Source of the DNA: Mycobacteriales bacterium
Lineage (GTDB): Bacteria > Actinomycetota > Actinomycetes > Mycobacteriales > SCTD01
Assembly (NCBI GenBank): GCA_030697205.1
Contig: JAUYQP010000040.1
Coordinates: forward strand, 1 to 64,000
DNA: 64,000 bases
Direction of reading: 5' to 3'
Part shown: positions 8,396 to 16,010 of the stretch, piece by piece
Numbering within the stretch: the stretch's first letter is position 1
Layout of the letters: each line of letters begins with the position of its first letter
Notes under the pieces: generated by a model
Database searches by the model: none
The model's input: the letters and a program-made list of their open reading frames with translations, nothing else
What the model was told of the DNA's origin: nothing
Translations under genes and position numbers: made by a program

Positions 8396-8551
8396 CGCCG
8401 CCGCGAGCAGGCGCTGCGGAAGATCGAGGCCCGCGGCGGCACCTCCTACCCGATCCCGGCCGGCGGCTCCGACCACCCGCTCGGCGGTCACCGCTTCGCG
8501 GGCTGGGCCGTGGAGGTCGCCGAGCCGGAGGCCGAGCTCGGCATCGACGCC
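8396..8551 (+). pseudogene. Remnant of ACC deaminase / D-cysteine desulfhydrase-like gene
   Basis: In frame 2 the gap after the propeller gene encodes RREQALRKIEARGGTSYPIP followed by AGGSDHPLGGHRFAGWAVEV and AEPEAELGID. This closely resembles the internal segment of ACC deaminase (family AcdS/D-cysteine desulfhydrase, typically PYxIPxGxSxDHPLGGLG followed by a GWxEE-type stretch). About 52 residues remain. There is no start, no PLP-lysine region and no C-terminal half, and the frame runs into unrelated sequence after residue 52. It abuts the stop of the upstream gene and the end of the EAL gene, which looks like a deletion or rearrangement scar. Confidence 0.7.
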
Positions 8552-8583
8552 TCAGCGAAGTGCGCTGTTCGCCTGACCCAGCG

Positions 8584-10938
8584 TCACGCCGGCGCGTCGT
8601 TCATCGGCCCAGGGGCGGGCATCCGAGTTAGCTCGGCGCGGTCTGCGATGACCCGCGCGACACCGGCCGAGTTCCACAGGTGGCCGTGGACGGTCCGGTA
8701 GCGCTCGGTGTTGAGCGCGGTCGCGATCGTCGCGAGCGAGGCGCCTGCGGCATGCAGCTGCAAAAGGCGGTGGTGCGCCGGGGTGTCGGCATCGACCGCT
8801 GTGCGCTGTCGCGGTGCCGGGCGCGCAGGTAGGGGCTGCGGGGTGAGGAAGCCCTGCGGGTGCCGCCTCACCAGATCGGCGAGCTCGGCCGGCGGCAGCG
8901 CACTGCTCCAGAGCGAGCCCTGCCCGGCGTGGCAGCCGGCGCAGTGCAGGAGGGCAAGTTGCTCAGGGGTCTCGATCGCCTCGGCCGTCGTGCGCACCCC
9001 CACCGCACGACCGAGGTCCATGACGGCCTCGGCGATGGCGAGGTCGCTCGGGCGGGTCGCGATGTGCTGCACGAAGGCCCTGTCGAGCTTGATGTTGGTG
9101 AGCGGCAGGTTGCGCAGATAGGTCAGCGAGGAGTAGCCCGTGCCGAAGTCGTCGAGCGCGACGCCGACCCCGGCATCCCGCAGGGTCTGCAAGACGTGCC
9201 CCGCGGCCCGGGAGTCCGCCATGAGGGCCGTCTCGGTCACCTCCAGCTCGATCCGGTCCAGCGACAGACCGGCGTCACCCGCGTGGCCGATGACCCGGGC
9301 AATGAGGTCGGGTCCGACGTCACGCGCTGACACGTTGACGGCGAGCACCACGTCGAGCGGGAGGGCGCCGGCGCCCCGCAGCCCGGCAATGTCGCGGCAG
9401 GCCGTGCTGATCACCCAGTCGTCGAGCTCGACGATAAGCCCGATCTCTTCCGCGAGGGGGACGAAGAGGTCCGGCGAGATCCATCCCCGCACCGGGTGCG
9501 GCCAGCGGATCAGCGCCTCGACACCCATCAGGCGACCACTAGCCAGCTCGACGACGGGTTGGTAGTGCAGCTCGAAGGCCTCCGCCGCCAGCGCCCGGCG
9601 GAGCTCAGCAGCGACGGAGATCCGCTCGGCCCACTGCTCCTCCATCGCGCGGTCGAAGACGCGCCACCCCCCACGCGCACTCGCCTTGGCCGTGAACATC
9701 GCTGCCTGCGCGCAGCGGATGAGCACGTCGGCTGACGGCGTGGTCGAGCCGCCGGCGTCGGTGATGCCCATGGTCGCGGTGGCCGGCCGCGCGATCTCGG
9801 TCACCGCGGTGGGCTGAGCAAGCGCAGTGCGGATCGACGCAGCCACCGCCTCGGCATCCTCGGCGGAGATCTCCTCGCAGACCACGACGAAGGAGTCTCC
9901 CGCGAAGCGAGCGACGGTGTCGCCCGGCGCGACGGCGGCCCGCAGCCGGCCGGCGACCTCGACGAGGACCTGGTCGCCGACGAGGTAGCCGACATCGGCG
10001 TTGACGAGCCGGAAGCGGTCGAGGTCGACGAACAGCACGGCGAGGGGGCGACCGTGGCGGGCCGCCCGGGCGAGGGCCTGGGTGAGGCGGTCGACCAGAA
10101 GCACCCGGTTGGGCAGGTCGGTGAGGGTGTCGTGCGTCGCGAGCCGGGCCAGCTGTCGCTCGAGGTCGCGTCGATCGGTGATGTCGCGACCGATGACCGA
10201 TGCGCCGACCACGTCGTCGTCCTCGCCGTAGAGCGGCGAAACGGTGATGGAGATGTCGACCGACGAGCCGTCGCGGCGGCGCCGGACCGTCTCGAGACCT
10301 CGGATGGTCTCACCGGCCGACACGGCGGCGAGGATGGCGCGGACCTCGGCACCGTCGTTGTCCGGGGCGAGCAGGCTCACGTGCCGTCCGATGACGTCGT
10401 CAGCGGTGTAGCCGTAGATCTCCTCGGCGCCGCGGTTCCAGCTCCGGATGGTGCCGTCAAGGTCCTTGGTGAAGACCGCGTCGGCCGTGCTCGCCACGAT
10501 GGCGGACAGGTGCTGGGCCGTCTCCTCTGCGCGCTTCTGCGCGCTCAGGTCGACGGTGACGGCCACGCGACCGAGGGGCTCACCCGCCTGGCCGAGCACC
10601 GGTGAGCTGGTCACGAGGACCGGCATCGTCGAACCGTCCTGTCGCAGCACCACCGCCTCACCGACCCAGGTGTCGTGAGGGTCCGTCACGCCTGCGGGCG
10701 CGTCGCGGTCGAGCGAGGCAGACGGGCCGAGGAACTCCGCGAGGCAGCGGCCCACCGTCTCACTGGCGACCCACCCGTAGAGGGCCTCGGCTCCGCGGCT
10801 CCACACGACGATGCGCCCCTCGAGGTCGGACACGACCACGGCCTGACCGATCGCGTGCAGCACCGCGCCGTAGGAGCTGCTCGCGTCGTCGAAGCGCATC
10901 GGCTCGGCGGGTCCCCGAGCGTGGTCAGCAGCCGGCAT
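8584..10938 (-). CDS. PAS-PAS-GGDEF-EAL c-di-GMP protein with recombinase-like C-terminal HTH
   Basis: A 784-residue soluble protein. Two PAS domains (about 20-140 and 145-260) sense an unknown signal. The GGDEF domain (about 265-435) has AGDSF in place of GGDEF (near residue 345), so cyclase activity is probably lost. The EAL domain (about 440-690) keeps EALIRW, VNVSARD, LEVTETALM, DDFGTGYSSL, IKLDRAFV and AEAIET, so phosphodiesterase activity looks intact. An extra C-terminal 90 residues contain GASLATIATALNTERYRT and WNSAGVARVIADRAEL, the pattern of the helix-turn-helix of Recombinase (PF07508) domains. No transmembrane segment is seen. The start is ATG 10938, with a weak ribosome site. 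Confidence 0.88.
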   Translation of the reverse strand: MPAADHARGPAEPMRFDDASSSYGAVLHAIGQAVVVSDLEGRIVVWSRGAEALYGWVASETVGRCLAEFLGPSASLDRDAPAGVTDPHDTWVGEAVVLRQDGSTMPVLVTSSPVLGQAGEPLGRVAVTVDLSAQKRAEETAQHLSAIVASTADAVFTKDLDGTIRSWNRGAEEIYGYTADDVIGRHVSLLAPDNDGAEVRAILAAVSAGETIRGLETVRRRRDGSSVDISITVSPLYGEDDDVVGASVIGRDITDRRDLERQLARLATHDTLTDLPNRVLLVDRLTQALARAARHGRPLAVLFVDLDRFRLVNADVGYLVGDQVLVEVAGRLRAAVAPGDTVARFAGDSFVVVCEEISAEDAEAVAASIRTALAQPTAVTEIARPATATMGITDAGGSTTPSADVLIRCAQAAMFTAKASARGGWRVFDRAMEEQWAERISVAAELRRALAAEAFELHYQPVVELASGRLMGVEALIRWPHPVRGWISPDLFVPLAEEIGLIVELDDWVISTACRDIAGLRGAGALPLDVVLAVNVSARDVGPDLIARVIGHAGDAGLSLDRIELEVTETALMADSRAAGHVLQTLRDAGVGVALDDFGTGYSSLTYLRNLPLTNIKLDRAFVQHIATRPSDLAIAEAVMDLGRAVGVRTTAEAIETPEQLALLHCAGCHAGQGSLWSSALPPAELADLVRRHPQGFLTPQPLPARPAPRQRTAVDADTPAHHRLLQLHAAGASLATIATALNTERYRTVHGHLWNSAGVARVIADRAELTRMPAPGPMNDAPA

Positions 10939-11037
10939 GGTTCGAGATCCGCTTCGACGAGGCCGGAGGCCGAACGCCGGCGGCGAGGGAGAAGCGTAGT
11001 CGTCGGTCCGCAGGCGGGCGCTAGCAGGTGCGCGGCG

Positions 11038-12471
11038 TCAGGTGACCCCGAGGTAGAGGAAGCCGTAGGCCTCGTCGCGGAACGGGATGCCGGCCGCGGT
11101 GAGGGCGGCGTCCCAGTCGCCCTCGACACCGGGCACGGCGCCCTGCATGCCGTGGTCGGCCGTCAGCAGGATCGTCACGTCGTCGGTGAGTCCGCGCTCG
11201 TCGAGCAGGTCGAGCCAGACCGACAAGCGCCGGTCGGCGTCACGCAGCGCGGCGCGGGCGATCGGCGAGCCAGGGCCGCCGGCGTGGTGGCCGGAGTCGG
11301 TGAGGGTGGTGTTCCACCAGGTGAGGCGCGGCGGCACGTCCTCGCGCCACAGGCCGAGCACCTGCTCGAGGCCGCTCGCGTCGACCTGGGTCGCCCAGGT
11401 GTAGTCGGCGTTGGCCGCGACGAACTCCTGGGTCGCGTGCGGGTCCTGCACGGCCGGCGGCAGCGAGGTGATGAGCGAGCCGGTCCCGCTGCCGGTCATC
11501 GACCGGATGAGCTCGAAGGTCGAGTACGACGCTCCGCGGTCCACCGGGTCGTTCACGCAGGCTGACGACGTCCCGGCAGGCAACCGCTCGAAGACGGTCC
11601 GCACCCCGGGGCGCAGCCACTGCATCGACAGGTGCCAGGTCGAGGACGCGTTGGGCACGACCTGCTCGCCGCTCGCCCTGTCGTAGAAGGCGTTGTTGAC
11701 GATGCCGTGCCGACCCGGGCCGACCCCGGTGAGCGCGCAGGTGTGGTTGACCAGGGTGACCGAGGGGAACTCCGCCACCGCGCCACCGCGCAGGGCGCAG
11801 CCACGCGAGAGCAGCCGCGCGACGCCGGGCAGCTCGCCGCTCTGCCCGAGCGCGATGACCTCCGCCGACGGGGCGCCGTCCCACAGCAGTCCGACCACGT
11901 GGCGCCCGCCCGGGGTGACGTGCGCGATCGGAGCGCCGTCCATCCCGTCGTACGACCCTCCTGCGAGGTGGGCCAGGGTCGCGCCGACGTCGACGGTGCG
12001 GCAGACGTCGTCGACGACGCCGCGCGCGGTGACGCCGGCGCCCGAGAGCAGCAGGGGAGCGCGCGACTGCAGGCCGTTGAGCGAGCCGTGCTCACCGAGG
12101 TGACCGCCCTGCGCGGGCCAGTGGTGCTCACCGGTGTGCACGACGCAGAGGTCCGGGGCGCGTTCCTCGGCGAACAGCGAGTGCAGGCGCGCGGCGGCGA
12201 AGGGATAGCCGGTGTCGGAGAAGGGATCGGTGTCGGCGACGGGGTCGCGGCCGGCGAGGACCTCGGCGCGGCCGTCGGGGTGCAAGGCGCTGTGGCCGCG
12301 GGAGTCCGCGACGTGGACGAGGCCGCGCTCGAGCCAGCAGACGAGGTCGACGACGTGGGCGAGCGCCGGGTCGAGGAGCACGTCCATCGCCCGGTCGCGC
12401 AGCGTCGGCAGGTGCGTGCCGGACGACCCCGGCGAGGTGGTGGCGGACAGGTCGCGCGACGGGAGCGGCAC
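11038..12471 (-). CDS. Alkaline-phosphatase-superfamily phosphodiesterase/pyrophosphatase, motifs in permuted order
   Basis: A 477-residue cytoplasmic protein starting at GTG 12471; the upstream open frame continues but only into the tandem repeat. Residues 192-477 have the N-terminal part of a nucleotide pyrophosphatase/phosphodiesterase: metal Asp198 in GLLWDGAPSA, nucleophile Thr239 in FPSVTLVNHT, TDSGHH (391-396) and LLTADHGM (436-442). The usual C-terminal part, with the last metal His and the VDxxPTL helix, is not at the C-terminus. A matching segment lies first instead: GGHLGEHGSL (122-131) and TVDVGATLAHLAGG (159-172). The enzyme therefore looks circularly permuted or partly duplicated. 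Substrate unknown. Confidence 0.8.
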   Translation of the reverse strand: MPLPSRDLSATTSPGSSGTHLPTLRDRAMDVLLDPALAHVVDLVCWLERGLVHVADSRGHSALHPDGRAEVLAGRDPVADTDPFSDTGYPFAAARLHSLFAEERAPDLCVVHTGEHHWPAQGGHLGEHGSLNGLQSRAPLLLSGAGVTARGVVDDVCRTVDVGATLAHLAGGSYDGMDGAPIAHVTPGGRHVVGLLWDGAPSAEVIALGQSGELPGVARLLSRGCALRGGAVAEFPSVTLVNHTCALTGVGPGRHGIVNNAFYDRASGEQVVPNASSTWHLSMQWLRPGVRTVFERLPAGTSSACVNDPVDRGASYSTFELIRSMTGSGTGSLITSLPPAVQDPHATQEFVAANADYTWATQVDASGLEQVLGLWREDVPPRLTWWNTTLTDSGHHAGGPGSPIARAALRDADRRLSVWLDLLDERGLTDDVTILLTADHGMQGAVPGVEGDWDAALTAAGIPFRDEAYGFLYLGVT

Positions 12472-12510
12472 CCGCCCAGCGTAGGACGCACCGCGTCGTC
12501 CTCCAGCGCA

Positions 12511-12645
12511 GCGTCGTTGGACGGACGTCCGCCCGCGCCCCGCGAGGACGCGTCCGGTGGAGCGGACGTTGCGGCGTCGCTGGACGACGTCCGCTCGCGC
12601 CCGGCGAGGACGCGTCCGGTGGAGCGGACGTTGCGGCGTCGTTGG
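12511..12645. repeat. 62-bp tandem repeat, about 2.2 copies
   Basis: Copies begin with gcgtcg at 12511, 12574 and 12636, giving periods of 63 and 62 bp. The second half of the unit (gcgaggacgcgtccggtg and agcggacgttgcgg) is identical in both full copies. It lies in the 248-bp gap between the phosphoesterase start and the small basic gene, both on the minus strand. The repeat contains cggacgtccg-like palindromic pieces. It could carry regulatory sites for the phosphoesterase gene, but no promoter is obvious. Confidence 0.85.
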
Positions 12646-12666
12646 ACCGGGCTGGGGGACGCGCGG

Positions 12667-12701
12667 CCGCCCCGGCACCTGTGGAGCGGGTGCCGGGGCG
12701 G
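12667..12701 (-). terminator. Hairpin terminator after whiB7 operon
   Basis: A perfect 13-bp stem (ccgccccggcacc with ggtgccggggcgg) and a 9-base loop, 18 bp downstream of the small basic gene on the minus strand. No U-tract follows. It would end the whiB7-small gene transcript before the 62-bp repeats. Confidence 0.75.
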
Positions 12702-12719
12702 TCGGTCGTGCGGGTCGGG

Positions 12720-12887
12720 CTAGCGGACGGCGAGGCGGGCGAGCCGGGCCCGGCGGGCGGTCGACTCGGCGCGCTGCTGCCAGCGGCGGGCGGAGCGCAG
12801 GCGCGCAGCGCGGTTGACGGCGGCGGCCTGCTGTTGTCGCTCGCGCACGAGGGTGTAGGCGAGCTGTTCGGACAGTGCGGTGTTCAT
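12720..12887 (-). CDS. Small Arg-rich protein downstream of whiB7
   Basis: A 55-residue, strongly basic, helical protein (MNTALSEQLAYTLVRER at the start, ARRARLARLAVR at the end). I chose ATG 12887 because AAGGAG lies about 10 bp upstream. An in-frame ATG at 12944 overlaps the whiB7 stop as ATGA and would give 74 residues by translational coupling; both starts may be used. Similar short Arg-rich proteins are common in actinobacteria without known function. The position indicates co-transcription with whiB7, hence probable induction by ribosome-targeting antibiotics. It could bind nucleic acid, but this is inferred only from charge. Confidence 0.7.
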   Translation of the reverse strand: MNTALSEQLAYTLVRERQQQAAAVNRAARLRSARRWQQRAESTARRARLARLAVR

Positions 12888-12940
12888 GACGGTGGCGCTC
12901 CTTGCGATCAGGGTGATGTCGATGGGGGTCATGCGGCTGC

Positions 12941-13258
12941 TCATGCGGCCGTGACGTCGTAGCTGTCCTTGCGCGGACGCCCGCGGGGGCGCTTGCGCGC
13001 GACGACGACGCCGCTCACGACGAGCTGCCCGCCCCAGACGCCCCAGGGCTCGCGGCGCTCGAGGGCACCGGCGAGGCAGGCCTCGCGCAGCGGGCAGGGG
13101 ACGCAGAGGGCCTTGGCGGCCTCGACGTCGGCGGGGGACTCGGCGAACCACAGGTCCGGGTCCTCCGTCCAGCACGGCAGGGTGCTGGCGGAGTCCAGAA
13201 CGCTGTCGGGCTCGAGGTCGCTGTCGTCGACCGAGAGGTCGTGGGTGAGGGCGAGCAT
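12941..13258 (-). CDS. whiB7: Transcription factor WhiB7
   Basis: A 105-residue Fe-S regulator. Four cluster cysteines are at 29, 52, 55 and 61 (LPCW, CVPC, EAC), the Wbl turn GVWGG is at 73-77, and an AT-hook RPRGRPRK at 90-97. The AT-hook is diagnostic for WhiB7, which binds SigA at promoters with AT-rich DNA just upstream of the -35 and turns on intrinsic antibiotic-resistance genes. Its neighbour uvrD2 and the long leader with an attenuator and upstream ORF agree with this. Its stop overlaps a possible start of the small downstream gene. Confidence 0.95.
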   Translation of the reverse strand: MLALTHDLSVDDSDLEPDSVLDSASTLPCWTEDPDLWFAESPADVEAAKALCVPCPLREACLAGALERREPWGVWGGQLVVSGVVVARKRPRGRPRKDSYDVTAA

Positions 13259-13320
13259 CGCGGTGTCACCTCCTCGTGACGGGCGTGCGGGTGGGTCGGT
13301 GGTGCCGGACGGGTGGGTCG

Positions 13321-13365
13321 GAGAAACAACAAAGGCCGCGGATCCCTGGTCGGGTTCCGCGGCCT
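13321..13365 (-). terminator. Intrinsic attenuator in the whiB7 leader
   Basis: On the minus strand a 10-bp perfect stem (aggccgcgga, 13365-13356, with tccgcggcct, 13342-13333) is followed directly by ttgttgtttctc, one of the few U-rich runs in this GC-rich window. It lies 62 bp before the whiB7 start and after the upstream ORF. Premature termination here, relieved when ribosomes stall on the upstream ORF, is the known mode of whiB7 control. A smaller hairpin (ggtctg/cagacc, 13396-13380) at the upstream-ORF stop could be the competing structure. Confidence 0.85.
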
Positions 13366-13389
13366 CGAGGCTGCTGGTCGGTCTGGGTC

Positions 13390-13659
13390 TCAGACCGGTC
13401 CACCTCGAGGAGGGGAACCCGGGACGTACGCCTGGAGGGCGGCATCCTGAGCGGTGCGGTTGGCGAAGGTCATGCCGGCGGTGATGCCAGCGGCCTTGCG
13501 GGCCGTGCTGCTGGCCGTGCTGCTGGCCGCGGGCAGACCGGTGCCGTGCACGGAGCCGAAGTCGGGCGCCGTGACGGACTGCCGCTCCATCGCGAGAGCG
13601 CCGGCGAGGCAGGTCCCGGAGACGCGGGTGGCCGTGCGCGAGGTCAGAGTGCTGATCAT
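13390..13659 (-). CDS. Upstream ORF in the whiB7 leader
   Basis: An 89-codon ORF starting at ATG 13659 with an excellent site, AAGGAGGT, seven bases upstream. It starts about 45 bp after the predicted transcription start and ends 25 bp before the attenuator stem. The peptide (MISTLTSRTATRVSGTCLAG at the N-terminus) is Ala/Thr/Ser-rich and resembles no family I know. Position and ribosome site indicate a sensing leader peptide whose translation controls read-through into whiB7. It is longer than I would expect for a leader peptide, so an additional role for the product cannot be excluded. Confidence 0.65.
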   Translation of the reverse strand: MISTLTSRTATRVSGTCLAGALAMERQSVTAPDFGSVHGTGLPAASSTASSTARKAAGITAGMTFANRTAQDAALQAYVPGSPPRGGPV

Positions 13660-13710
13660 CAGGGCCACCTCCTTGTCTGGGCGCCGGCGAGCGCCGGTCG
13701 TGTGAGGGGG

Positions 13711-13749
13711 AGGTTAGAGAGGCCTGCGCAAGCGCGCAAGCGAATTAAT
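13711..13749 (-). promoter_or_regulatory. WhiB7-type autoregulated promoter of whiB7
   Basis: On the minus strand an AT-rich block attaatt (13749-13743) lies 3 bp upstream of a -35-like TTGCGC (13739-13734). A 17-bp spacer leads to a -10-like TAACCT (13716-13711). AT-rich DNA placed just before the -35 is the known recognition feature of WhiB7-SigA promoters. Transcription should begin near 13705, giving a leader of about 450 nt. Confidence 0.75.
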
Positions 13750-13803
13750 CCGGGCGTTGTCGAACTGTCATCCGGCCGGGCGATGTGAGCTGCGGGGCGC
13801 TGG

Positions 13804-15885
13804 TCAGCCCGGGGCGATGCCGGAGACCAGCGCGAGCACGTCGTCGCCGAACTTGTCGAGCTTGGCCTGCCCGATGCCGGGGATCTTCACCAGCGCCGCG
13901 ACCGAGCCGGGCCGCTGCTCGGCGATGGCGGTCAGCGTCGCGTCGGTGAAGACGCAGTAGGCAGGCTGGCCGAGCTCCTTGGCCCGCCCGGCGCGCCAGT
14001 CGCGCAGGGCCTCGAACAGCACCTCGTCGCGGTCGGCGGGGCAGGTCGCGCAGCGCCCGAGCTTGCGGTCGACGGCAGCCATCAGCGCGGTGCCGCAGAC
14101 CCGGCAGGCCACCGGGCCTGAGCGCTCGCGGCGGGGCGCCTTGGGACCGGCGGGGCTGCTCGCGGAGCGCGCGACACCGGCGTGCAGCCCGGCGAGGAAC
14201 CGCGACGGCTGGCGGTTGCCGCGCCCGCCGGGCGAGCGCGACAGCGCCCACGACAGCTGCAGGTGCTCGCGCGCGCGGGTGACCCCGACGTAGAGCAGCC
14301 GGCGCTCCTCCTCGACCTGCTCGGGAGTGTCGGCGTGGACGAGCGGCATCGTCCCGTCGACCAGCCCGACGAGGAAGACCGCGTCCCACTCGAGGCCCTT
14401 CGCGGCATGCAGCGACGCGAGCGTGACGCCCTCGACAGTCGGTGCGTGCTGGGCCGAGGCGCGCTCGTCGAGCTCGACGACGAGGTCGCGCACGGTCAGG
14501 GCCGGGTCGGCGGTGCCGAGGTCGACGGCGAGGCGGTGCAGCGCGGCGAGGGACTCCCACCGCTCCCGGGTCGCGCCCGACCCGGCGGGCGGCGCATCGA
14601 CCCGCCACGACATGCCGGCGCCCAGGACGTCGGCGACGAGCGCGCCGAGTGACTCGGGGGCGTCGAGGTCGGCGGCCCGGCCTGCCCCGCGCAGGTGCAC
14701 GATCGCCTCGCGCACCTCGGGCCGGTCGAAGAACCGCTCCCCGCCCCTGACGAGGTAGGGCACACCCGCGTCGGACAGCGCGGCTTCGTAGGCCGCGGAC
14801 TGCGCGTTGACGCGGTAGAGGATCGCGATCTCGCTGGCGGAGGTGCCTGCCGCGATGAGCTCGGTGCACCGCTTCGCCACCAGCGAGGCCTCGGCCGGCT
14901 CGTCGTCGACCTCGACGAAGCGCGGCTCCGGCCCCGCCGGTCGCTGCGCGACGAGCTCCAGGGTCACGGCGCTGCGCGGCGCCTTGGAGATGACGCCGTT
15001 GGCGAGCCCCACGACCTGCGGTGTCGAGCGGTAGTCCCGCACCAGCCGCACCTCGGTCGCCTCGGGGAACCGCTGGCGGAAGCCCAGGAGGTACGACGGG
15101 GACGCGCCCGTGAAGGAGTAGATCGTCTGGTGGGCGTCGCCCACGACGCACAGGTCGTCGCGGCCGCCGAGCCAGGCGTCGAGCAGCCGCTGCTGCAGTG
15201 GGGTGACGTCCTGGTACTCGTCGACGACGAAGGAGCGGTAGCGCGACCGGAACTCCTCCGCGACGTCGCGGTGCTCCTCGAGCACGGCGGCCGTGAGCAG
15301 CAGCAGGTCGTCGAAGTCGGCGAGCCCCTGCTTCTCCTTGAGGTCGGCGAAGGCGCGGTAGACCGCGGCGGTCTGGCCCGGGTCGAAGGGCGGCTCGCGG
15401 CGCGCGACCTCGGCGGCCTTGACGTAGTCCTCCGGGCCGACCAGGGACGCGGCCGCCCACTGGACCTCCGACAGCAGGTCGCGCAGCTCGGTGGTGCTCG
15501 GCCGCAGGCCGGTGCGGGCGGCGGCGTTGGCGACCAGCCCGAACGGGTTGGACAGAAGCGTGGGCGGTGCCCCGCCGACGACCTTGGGCCAGAAGTAGCC
15601 GAGCTGCTTGAGGGCGGCGGCGTGGAAGGTGCGCGCCTGCACGCCTCCGACGCCGAGCTGGCGCAGCCGGGTGCGCATCTCCCCCGCCGCCCGCGCGGTG
15701 AAGGTGACCGCCAGCATCGAGCCGGGCGGCACGGCGCCGGTGAGCGTCGCGTAGGCCGCCCGGTGGGTGATCGTGCGGGTCTTGCCGGTGCCGGCCCCGG
15801 CGAGGATGACGACCGGCCCGCTGACCGCCGAGGCGGCCTCGCGCTGCTCGGGGTCGAGCGCGGCGAGCACGGCCTCCGGTCCCAT
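13804..15885 (-). CDS. uvrD2: ATP-dependent DNA helicase UvrD2 (HRDC, tetra-Cys)
   Basis: A 693-residue SF1A helicase, started at ATG 15885 (MGPEAVLAALDPEQREA). Motifs: Walker A AGAGTGKT, Walker B with VVDEYQD, QTIYSF region, VRDYRSTPQVV, and motif V/VI LHAAKGLEWDAVFLVG and YVGVTRAREHL. The C-terminus has the tetracysteine element CRVC/CATC (near residues 600 and 620) and an HRDC domain ending PGIGQAKLDKFGDDVLALV, the combination found in mycobacterial UvrD2. It unwinds 3'-tailed duplex in DNA repair. It is divergent from mrx1 and lies just upstream of the whiB7 leader, on the same strand. Confidence 0.95.
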   Translation of the reverse strand: MGPEAVLAALDPEQREAASAVSGPVVILAGAGTGKTRTITHRAAYATLTGAVPPGSMLAVTFTARAAGEMRTRLRQLGVGGVQARTFHAAALKQLGYFWPKVVGGAPPTLLSNPFGLVANAAARTGLRPSTTELRDLLSEVQWAAASLVGPEDYVKAAEVARREPPFDPGQTAAVYRAFADLKEKQGLADFDDLLLLTAAVLEEHRDVAEEFRSRYRSFVVDEYQDVTPLQQRLLDAWLGGRDDLCVVGDAHQTIYSFTGASPSYLLGFRQRFPEATEVRLVRDYRSTPQVVGLANGVISKAPRSAVTLELVAQRPAGPEPRFVEVDDEPAEASLVAKRCTELIAAGTSASEIAILYRVNAQSAAYEAALSDAGVPYLVRGGERFFDRPEVREAIVHLRGAGRAADLDAPESLGALVADVLGAGMSWRVDAPPAGSGATRERWESLAALHRLAVDLGTADPALTVRDLVVELDERASAQHAPTVEGVTLASLHAAKGLEWDAVFLVGLVDGTMPLVHADTPEQVEEERRLLYVGVTRAREHLQLSWALSRSPGGRGNRQPSRFLAGLHAGVARSASSPAGPKAPRRERSGPVACRVCGTALMAAVDRKLGRCATCPADRDEVLFEALRDWRAGRAKELGQPAYCVFTDATLTAIAEQRPGSVAALVKIPGIGQAKLDKFGDDVLALVSGIAPG

Positions 15886-16010
15886 CGGACCAGTCTCCCA
15901 GACCGCTGCGACAGGCCGTGTGGCCCTGGGGACGAACGGGACGGGAAGCACCGGCGGAAAGCGGGCGTTGCAGCCCTCGACGACCCGTGACGACGAGAGG
16001 ACCCCTCCCT

